12,072 nucleotides of DNA. Origin: Sulfurospirillum sp. Lineage in GTDB: Bacteria; Campylobacterota; Campylobacteria; Campylobacterales; QNZT01. Positions 7,429-12,072 of this stretch are shown piece by piece (position 1 is the first letter of the stretch; the number at the start of each line of letters is the position of its first letter). The stretch spans positions 1-12,072 of the forward strand of contig QNZT01000081.1 in NCBI GenBank assembly GCA_003978455.1, given 5' to 3'. The translations under genes were made by a program, and so were the position numbers. The notes beneath the pieces were generated by a model. It ran no database searches and had not been told where the DNA came from. It worked only from the letters and a program-made list of their open reading frames with translations.

Positions 7429-9644
7429 GTTGTACGGTTACAATCAATGTAAACAATAAAGAGGAGATCTATGAGATCGACAAAGTTGCCAGACAGGCAG
7501 CCGGAGCAGTGCTGCTTCGTGAAAAAAATGCTGTAATTCTGGCAACAGTCGCCAGAGACGATAAACAGGTCGATGAAGATTTTTTACCGTTGACTGTTCA
7601 GTATATCGAGAAGAGTTATGCTGCGGCACGGATTCCGGGCGGGTTTATCAAGCGTGAAACAAAACCGGGAGATTTCGAGACACTCACTTCCAGAATCATA
7701 GACCGAAGCCTGCGCCCGCTCTTTCCCAAAGGGTATGCCTATCCGACACAGATTGTCGTATTTGTGCTGAGTGCCGATCCGGAAGTCGATCTGCAGACGA
7801 TGGCACTCAACGCCTCCTCTGCCGCCCTCTATCTCAGTGATCTGCCGATCGACAAAAACGTCGCCGCAGTGCGAATTGGCAAAATCGACGGAAAATATAT
7901 CGTCAATCCGACCAAATCTGAACTGGAGAAAAGTACCCTCGATCTCTATGTATCCGGTACAAAAGAGGAGCTTCTCATGATAGAGATGCGCTCCATCGCG
8001 ACGGAGAGAGTCGAGATCATACCGATGGTCTCTCCCGATCCGCTCATGATACCCGATATGCTGGAAGATGATCTTCTGGAAAAGCACAACGTCAACGAAC
8101 TCTCCAACGAAGAGATCGTTGAAGCGCTGGGAATCGCTTCTGATGCAATCGCAAAAGCGAGTGTCGATTATGAAAAAGGGTTTTTTGAGCTGAAAAAACC
8201 GGCGGCAGAGCTGGAGCTGAAAGAGGATGAGAGTCTGGAGTCTCTGCTGGTCTATATCGATGAGTTCTATAAAGAGGATATCTACGATGCGATCAACCAG
8301 ATGGCAAAGAGCGAACGTGCGACAGAACTCAATACGATCGCCAAAAAGATCGCCGAAGACGATATCGCGGAACGCGAAGGGTGGGAGATCGACCTGATCA
8401 AAAAAGCGGTCGCGCAGTACAAACGCAATGTCGTACGCAAAATGATTCTCGAAGAGCGCAAAAGGGCGGACGGCAGAGGATTGACTGAAGTGCGTCCGAT
8501 CGAGATCGAGACCAATATCCTCCCCTCCGTACACAGTTCATGTCTCTTTACCAGAGGGCAGACACAGGCGCTGGTGACGGTGACACTCGGATCGGGTAAA
8601 GATGCGCAGATGTATGACTTGCTGACGGACAAAGAGGCGCACTACGAAAACTTCATGGTACATTACAACTTTCCGGGATTTTCCGTCGGGGAAGCGAGTC
8701 CGCTCAGACCTCCTGGACGCAGAGAGCTGGGACACGGAAACCTTGCCAAAAGGGCGCTGGAACCGACGATACGACTCGACAGTGATCAGACAGTACGGAT
8801 CGTCTCCGAGATACTGGAGTCCAACGGCTCCTCATCGATGGCGACTGTATGCGGCGGTTCTCTGGCACTCAAAGCGGCTGGTATCGAAGTACAGAAACTG
8901 GTTGCCGGTGTGGCGATGGGACTGGTCGTCGAAGAGGATAAGTACGCTATTTTGACCGATATCATGGGGCTGGAAGATCATGATGGCGATATGGACTTCA
9001 AAGTGGCGGGAACCAGAGACGGCATCACCGCACTTCAGATGGATATCAAACTCGGCGGTATCGATCGCAAAACACTCAAAGAAGCGCTAGATCAGGCGGC
9101 GGAAGCGAGACTGCATATCCTCGGTATCATGGAAGAGGCGGCGGAGAAGATTTCACTCAATGAGAGCGCACTCCCCTCACGTACTGTCTTTACCCTCGAT
9201 CCATCCACGTTCGGTTCGATTATCGGGCAGGCGGGCAAAACGATCAAAGAGATCATCGAGAAGTTTGAAGTTTCGATCGACCTTGACCGTGATAGCGGCA
9301 AAGTCAAAGTGGAGGGTTCTGATAAAGTACAGGTCAGTGCAGCGTGTGACTATATCAAAGAGTTGGCTTCCCGCAAACGTGAAGGCGGCGGACGTCACCA
9401 CAAAAGAGAGATGCCGAAGTTTGAAGAGGGACAGGTGTTTGACGGCGAAGTGAAACGGATTGTCGATTTTGGCGCTTTTGTCGAGTTACCGGGCGGCGTG
9501 GACGGTCTGTTGCACATCTCCAAACTCTCAGACGAACGTGTCGATAAAGTGACCGATATATTGCAGATCGGAGAGAGAGTAAAAGTCAAAGTGCTCTCAG
9601 TCAAAGGGCATAAAGTGGAACTCGAACTGATAGAAAAACTTTAA
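7425..9644 (+). CDS. pnp: Polyribonucleotide nucleotidyltransferase (PNPase)
   Basis: PNPase degrades RNA 3' to 5' with phosphate, releasing nucleoside diphosphates, and can add tails in reverse; it works as a ring trimer in the cytoplasm. The 739 residues (E. coli 711) give the full set: first RNase PH domain (about 5-140), helical domain (about 245-330), catalytic second RNase PH domain (about 340-560) with FTRGQTQALVTVTLG at 375-389, PGRRELGHGNLAKRALEP and DHDGDMDFKVAG. D518 and D524 match the E. coli catalytic pair D486/D492. The KH domain has IIGQAGKTI at 599-607, and an S1 domain fills about 668-739 (GQVFDGEVKRIVDFGAFVELPG). AAAGGAG at 7408-7414 precedes the ATG and the start overlaps the previous stop as ATGA. 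Because of this overlap there is no separate leader of the kind used for autoregulation in E. coli. Confidence 0.98.
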   Translation: MSCTVTINVNNKEEIYEIDKVARQAAGAVLLREKNAVILATVARDDKQVDEDFLPLTVQYIEKSYAAARIPGGFIKRETKPGDFETLTSRIIDRSLRPLFPKGYAYPTQIVVFVLSADPEVDLQTMALNASSAALYLSDLPIDKNVAAVRIGKIDGKYIVNPTKSELEKSTLDLYVSGTKEELLMIEMRSIATERVEIIPMVSPDPLMIPDMLEDDLLEKHNVNELSNEEIVEALGIASDAIAKASVDYEKGFFELKKPAAELELKEDESLESLLVYIDEFYKEDIYDAINQMAKSERATELNTIAKKIAEDDIAEREGWEIDLIKKAVAQYKRNVVRKMILEERKRADGRGLTEVRPIEIETNILPSVHSSCLFTRGQTQALVTVTLGSGKDAQMYDLLTDKEAHYENFMVHYNFPGFSVGEASPLRPPGRRELGHGNLAKRALEPTIRLDSDQTVRIVSEILESNGSSSMATVCGGSLALKAAGIEVQKLVAGVAMGLVVEEDKYAILTDIMGLEDHDGDMDFKVAGTRDGITALQMDIKLGGIDRKTLKEALDQAAEARLHILGIMEEAAEKISLNESALPSRTVFTLDPSTFGSIIGQAGKTIKEIIEKFEVSIDLDRDSGKVKVEGSDKVQVSAACDYIKELASRKREGGGRHHKREMPKFEEGQVFDGEVKRIVDFGAFVELPGGVDGLLHISKLSDERVDKVTDILQIGERVKVKVLSVKGHKVELELIEKL

Positions 9645-9645
9645 T

Positions 9646-9693
9646 ATGACAATCAGAAGTTTTGAGCTTCGCCATCAATACACCATTGCGTAA
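9646..9693 (+). CDS. Doubtful 15-codon micro-ORF after pnp
   Basis: An ATG one base after the pnp stop opens a 15-codon frame (MTIRSFELRHQYTIA) that ends at TAA 9691-9693, immediately before the tandem repeats. It has no clear ribosome binding site of its own but could be reached by reinitiation from pnp. It may be the surviving start of a gene cut off by the repeat insertion, or chance. A weak 4-bp hairpin (GAAG 9656-9659 with CTTC 9667-9670) lies inside it and lacks a U-tract, so it is not a convincing pnp terminator. Confidence 0.2.
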   Translation: MTIRSFELRHQYTIA

Positions 9694-9696
9694 AAG

Positions 9697-9790
9697 AATA
9701 TAAGCGCGGTTCAACTGCGCGTGAGCCCTGCGCTGAGCAGAACATAGCGTTAGCGTAGCTTTTGGGACTTTGTTCCAAAAGTGTAAATTA
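9697..9790 (+). repeat. Structured direct repeat, copy 1
   Basis: This is the first of two copies of a ~94-bp unit at exactly 100-bp period; 91 of 94 positions agree. Each unit can fold as three hairpins. Arm GCGCGG (9704-9709) pairs with CTGCGC (9715-9720). CTGC (9728-9731) pairs with GCAG (9737-9740). A 10-bp stem, 9759-9768 (CTTTTGGGAC), pairs with 9772-9781 (GTTCCAAAAG) around a TTT loop. The internal motif TAGCGT occurs twice in a row at 9745-9756. The unit has no usable reading frame and no U-tract after the last hairpin. It lies in the gap between pnp and atpE and looks like a dispersed intergenic (REP or small MITE-like) element, though other genomic copies cannot be seen from here. 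Confidence 0.9.
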
Positions 9791-9796
9791 GATGAT

Positions 9797-9890
9797 AATA
9801 TAAGCGCGGTTCATCTGCGCGTGAGCCCTGCGCTGAGCAGAACATAGCGTTAGCGTAGCTTTTGGGACTTTGTTCCAAAAGCGTTAATTA
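9797..9890 (+). repeat. Structured direct repeat, copy 2
   Basis: This second copy differs from the first at three places: 9814 (T for A, in the loop of the first hairpin), 9882 (C for T) and 9885 (T for A, outside the hairpins). The change at 9882 turns a G-U pair with the base equivalent to 9858 into a G-C pair, extending the third hairpin to 11 bp. The stems are therefore intact in both copies. The copies are separated by 6 bp (9791-9796). Copy 2 ends 16 bp before the start of the atpE promoter motif. Confidence 0.9.
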
Positions 9891-9906
9891 ATAATTTCAG
9901 GGTTTT

Positions 9907-9928
9907 TTTAAGTGAGTTTCGCTAAAAT
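9907..9928 (+). promoter_or_regulatory. Promoter of atpE
   Basis: TTTAAGTGAG at 9907-9916 matches eight of ten positions of the Campylobacter upstream consensus TTTAAGTnTT, and TAAAAT at 9923-9928 is the -10 box. The T7 run at 9903-9909 adds to the T-rich upstream region usual in this phylum. A start near 9935 would leave a leader of about 75 nt before the atpE ATG. It lies just downstream of the repeats, so atpE has its own transcription independent of pnp. Confidence 0.72.
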
Positions 9929-10009
9929 CTCATCCTCAAAGTGATAAGTAGGGATACGCAAGCCGAACGGACTTTGAAAACGAAACTATTTTTAACTAAG
10001 GAGAACTTC

Positions 10010-10321
10010 ATGAAGAAGATTCTATTTTTGATGGTTGCTATCGCAACTGCTGCTTTTGCAGGTGAAGACGCTGCAAACGAAACACTTAAAGCATACTCAG
10101 TACTGGCTGCAGGTGTGGGTCTCGGTCTCGCTGCGCTCGGTGGTGCTATCGGTATGGGTCACACAGCTGCCGCGACTATCGCAGGTACTGCAAGAAACCC
10201 TGGTCTCGGTGGTAAACTGATGACTACGATGTTTATCGCACTGGCGATGATCGAAGCACAGGTTATCTATGCACTTGTTATTGCATTGATCGCTCTGTAC
10301 GCCAACCCTTTCCTGGGTTAA
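10010..10321 (+). CDS. atpE: F-type ATP synthase c subunit
   Basis: AtpE forms the membrane rotor ring of the F0 sector; each copy carries protons on a carboxylate. The 103-residue product starts with a signal-like segment (about 1-17, MKKILFLMVAIATAAFA), followed by helix 1 (about 28-56), the polar loop with ARNP at 61-64, and helix 2 (about 70-98). E82 in AMIEAQVIYALVIALIALY is the ion-binding carboxylate. Sodium-type rings have Gln in helix 1 and Ser or Thr after the Glu; here these positions are M49 and A83, so a proton-type ring is expected. Start at 10010 is supported by AAGGAGA at 9998-10004; a longer in-frame GTG start at 9941 lies in the leader. The rest of the atp genes are not nearby. 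The gene stands alone behind its own promoter and is followed by a hairpin and tRNA-Leu. Confidence 0.97.
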   Translation: MKKILFLMVAIATAAFAGEDAANETLKAYSVLAAGVGLGLAALGGAIGMGHTAAATIAGTARNPGLGGKLMTTMFIALAMIEAQVIYALVIALIALYANPFLG

Positions 10322-10333
10322 TAAAACCTCGAC

Positions 10334-10359
10334 AGTATCGGAAGATCTCTTCCGGTACT
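10334..10359 (+). terminator. Hairpin without U-tract after atpE
   Basis: An 11-bp stem pairs 10334-10344 (AGTATCGGAAG) with 10349-10359 (CTTCCGGTACT), with one G-U pair and the loop ATCT. It begins 12 bp after the atpE stop and ends 7 bp before the tRNA. The sequence after it, CTCTTATG, is not a real U-tract, so termination would be weak. It could instead be a partial terminator, a 3' end protecting the atpE mRNA, or a processing site between atpE and tRNA-Leu. No other promoter is seen in the 45-bp gap. Confidence 0.55.
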
Positions 10360-10366
10360 CTCTTAT

Positions 10367-10451
10367 GCGATCGTGGTGGAATTGGTAGACACGCTATCTT
10401 GAGGGGGTAGTGCCGCAAGGTGTGGGGGTTCAAATCCCCCCGATCGCACCA
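10367..10451 (+). tRNA. tRNA-Leu (anticodon GAG)
   Basis: This is an 85-nt class II tRNA with encoded CCA. The acceptor arm pairs GCGATCG (10367-10373) with CGATCGC (10441-10447), then discriminator A at 10448 and CCA at 10449-10451. The anticodon arm pairs CTATC with GGTAG around the loop TTGAGGG, giving anticodon GAG at 10401-10403, which reads CUC and CUU leucine codons. The T-arm is GGGGG (10424-10428), loop TTCAAAT, CCCCC (10436-10440). A long variable arm lies between, as in Leu tRNAs. A run of six T at 10455-10460 follows and may end transcription. It is probably cotranscribed with atpE. Confidence 0.95.
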
Positions 10452-10522
10452 TCATTTTTTATCTCTCAAATATTTTAAATTTCCCTTTTACGACATACCA
10501 TTTAATCTGCAATTGATACCCC

Positions 10523-10545
10523 TGTAAGTCCATTTTTAGTAAAAT
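10523..10545 (+). promoter_or_regulatory. Promoter of purL
   Basis: TGTAAGT at 10523-10529 resembles the Campylobacter TTTAAGTnTT element, a T5 run lies at 10533-10537, and TAAAAT at 10540-10545 is the -10 box. The spacing between the two elements (17 bp start to start) is close to that of the atpE promoter (16 bp). A start near 10552 gives a short leader of about 20 nt, too short for a riboswitch. The remaining spacer from 10452 to 10522 is AT-rich with a T6 run after the tRNA and no other recognisable element. Confidence 0.65.
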
Positions 10546-10574
10546 CTTGCAAACTATCAGAGACAAGGTACTAT

Positions 10575-12072
10575 ATGCAAAATATCGATGAAATACTACG
10601 TTCCCACAAACTGACACATGAAGATTACGAACATATCCAAAAGATTCTTGGACGCGAGCCCAATCTGCTTGAAATAGGTATCTTCTCCGCGATGTGGAGT
10701 GAACACTGCTCCTATAAATCGAGTAAAAAATACCTCAACGGTTTTCCGACCAAAGCCCCCTGGGTGATCCAGGGACCGGGCGAAAATGCCGGTGTGATCG
10801 ACATCGGAGACGGTATGGCGGCAGTATTTAAGATGGAGTCGCACAACCACCCCAGTTTTATCGAACCCTATCAGGGTGCCGCAACGGGTGTCGGCGGTAT
10901 TTTGAGAGATGTCTTTACGATGGGTGCCCGACCGGTCGCCAACCTCAACGCACTCCGTTTCGGAAATGTTACCAATGATGATGAAATCAGCCGTCACCAG
11001 CGCTATCTGGTCAGGGGTGTGGTTGCGGGCATCGGCGACTACGGCAACTGCATGGGGGTGCCGACTGTCGGCGGCGAAACTTTTTTTGACGAAGCCTACA
11101 ACGGCAATATCCTTGTCAATGCCTTTACCCTCGGAACCTGCAAAAGCGATGAGATTTTTTACGGACGCGCAGAGGGGATCGGTAACCCTGTCATCTATGT
11201 CGGCAGTAAGACAGGTCGTGATGGTCTCGGCGGCGCGGTGATGAGCAGTGACAGTTTTACCGAAGAGAGCAAATCTCTCAGACCGACAGTACAGGTGGGT
11301 GATCCGTTTACCGAAAAACTGCTGCTGGAAGCGTGTCTGGAACTCTTCAAACACGACTATATCGTCGGTATTCAGGATATGGGTGCGGCGGGACTCACCT
11401 CCAGCTCCTTTGAGATGGCGGGTCGCAGCGGCAGCGGTATGCGAATGGATCTGGACAAAGTACCTGCCCGCGAAGAGAATATGACACCTTATGAATTCAT
11501 GTTATCTGAATCACAGGAGCGTATGCTGATCTGTGCGAAAAAGGGGTATGAAGAAAAGATTATCGAGATATTCGAGAAGTGGGATCTCGATGTCGCCGTG
11601 GTCGGTGAAGTGACCGATACGGGCAATATGGAACTCTTCTGGCACGGTGAAAAGGTGGCGGATATTCCGATCGACCCGATCACTGAAGAGGCTCCGGTAC
11701 TCGATCGTCCGGTCAAAAGACCCGCCTATCTCGATGAGATCAGAGATGTCACGATCGACGATTTTCCGGAAGTAGGCAACGAGCAAGCGTTTGACAAACT
11801 CTTCTCCTCTCTTGAAGTGGTTAACAAAGCGTGGGTTTACGAGCAGTATGATTCGATGGTACAGACCAATACCGTTAAAGCTCCCGGCGCCATGGATGCA
11901 AGTGTTGTACGTGTCAAAGAGAATAAAAAAGCGATCGCGATGAGTAGTGATTGTAACCCGCGCTACTGCTATATCGATCCGCGAGGCGGTGCGGCGGCAG
12001 CGGTGATGGAGAGCGGACGCAATGTCGCGATGAGCGGAGCGACACCACTGGCGATCACCGACTGCCTCAACT
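10575..12072 (+). CDS. purL: Phosphoribosylformylglycinamidine synthase subunit PurL (5' part)
   Basis: PurL catalyses the ATP-dependent amidation of FGAR to FGAM, the fourth step of purine synthesis, with PurS and PurQ in organisms with the small form. The visible 499 codons belong to this small PurL type (about 740 residues in full), not the large fused form. Landmarks: SAMWSEHCSYKSS at 38-50 with the catalytic-region H44, FKMESHNHPSFIEPYQGAATGVGG near 86-109, PTVGGETFF, SKTGRDGLGGAVMSSDSF and QVGDPFTEKLLLEAC. The last visible residues, AMSGATPLAITDCLN, belong to the start of the second half. AAGG at 10565-10568 precedes the ATG. The gene has no stop in the window and continues past 12072. 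It has its own promoter, is separate from the purD transcript, and shows no frameshift in the visible part. Confidence 0.97.
   Translation, partial: MQNIDEILRSHKLTHEDYEHIQKILGREPNLLEIGIFSAMWSEHCSYKSSKKYLNGFPTKAPWVIQGPGENAGVIDIGDGMAAVFKMESHNHPSFIEPYQGAATGVGGILRDVFTMGARPVANLNALRFGNVTNDDEISRHQRYLVRGVVAGIGDYGNCMGVPTVGGETFFDEAYNGNILVNAFTLGTCKSDEIFYGRAEGIGNPVIYVGSKTGRDGLGGAVMSSDSFTEESKSLRPTVQVGDPFTEKLLLEACLELFKHDYIVGIQDMGAAGLTSSSFEMAGRSGSGMRMDLDKVPAREENMTPYEFMLSESQERMLICAKKGYEEKIIEIFEKWDLDVAVVGEVTDTGNMELFWHGEKVADIPIDPITEEAPVLDRPVKRPAYLDEIRDVTIDDFPEVGNEQAFDKLFSSLEVVNKAWVYEQYDSMVQTNTVKAPGAMDASVVRVKENKKAIAMSSDCNPRYCYIDPRGGAAAAVMESGRNVAMSGATPLAITDCLN

Noticed and set aside
9656..9670. Terminator for pnp
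   Set aside because: The stem is only 4 bp and no T-run follows.
9697..9790. Small self-cleaving ribozyme in the repeat
   Set aside because: The hammerhead core elements CTGATGA and GAAA are absent and the three-hairpin fold does not match a ribozyme class I can recognise.
9697..9890. CRISPR array
   Set aside because: Two 94-bp units separated by 6 bp do not fit repeat-spacer geometry, and no cas gene is near.
9941..10009. N-terminally extended atpE from a GTG at 9941
   Set aside because: The extension falls in the leader downstream of the promoter; AAGGAGA before the ATG at 10010 and the signal-like start decide for the shorter form.
10010..10321. Sodium-translocating c-ring
   Set aside because: The Gln and Ser/Thr ligands of known sodium rings are replaced by M49 and A83.
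10452..10574. Purine riboswitch before purL
   Set aside because: The predicted leader is about 20 nt and no purine-aptamer-like helices or conserved loops are seen.

Overview
This window looks like chromosomal DNA from a member of the Campylobacterota (formerly Epsilonproteobacteria), probably a Sulfurovum/Sulfurimonas-type sulfur oxidiser. Three things support this. The gene order purD, small membrane gene, lptD, ..., pnp, atpE matches what I remember of the Helicobacter pylori HP1218-HP1212 region. The promoters have a -10 box and an upstream TTTAAGT-like element rather than a clear -35. AtpE carries an N-terminal signal-like extension. The genus is inference.

Layout. Every gene lies on the + strand. 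The window opens with the last 21 codons of an unidentified gene, translationally coupled to a DUF58 (MoxR-associated, VWA-like) gene. The 228-bp gap after it holds a good TATAAT box and a ~175-nt transcript whose ends pair in a 10-bp closing stem around a largely open bubble. I read this as 6S RNA (ssrS), placed directly upstream of purD. Then comes a tightly packed seven-gene block: purD, an RDD membrane protein, lptD, a mlaD/MCE protein with an extra C-terminal beta-rich domain, a solo J-domain protein, a phosphoribosyltransferase-like protein, and pnp. Its junctions are overlaps of 4 to 23 bp, or a 2-bp gap, so one transcript with translational coupling is likely.

The 365-bp space between pnp and atpE holds a 15-codon micro-ORF of doubtful meaning, two copies of a structured ~94-bp repeat at exactly 100-bp period, and an atpE promoter. 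atpE (F0 c subunit) is followed by an 11-bp-stem hairpin without a U-tract and then, after 7 nt, tRNA-Leu(GAG) with encoded CCA. After a ~120-bp spacer with its own promoter, purL begins and runs off the right edge.

How the genes fit together. purD and purL are steps of de novo purine synthesis. LptD and the MCE protein serve outer-membrane lipid transport. PNPase degrades and polishes RNA. AtpE forms the proton-translocating rotor ring. 6S RNA, if the call is right, ties RNA polymerase sequestration to the purD transcript. Most of this is conserved core genome. The least explained items are the tandem structured repeats, the C-terminal barrel-like domain of the MCE protein, the LptD tail, and the J-domain/PRT pair.
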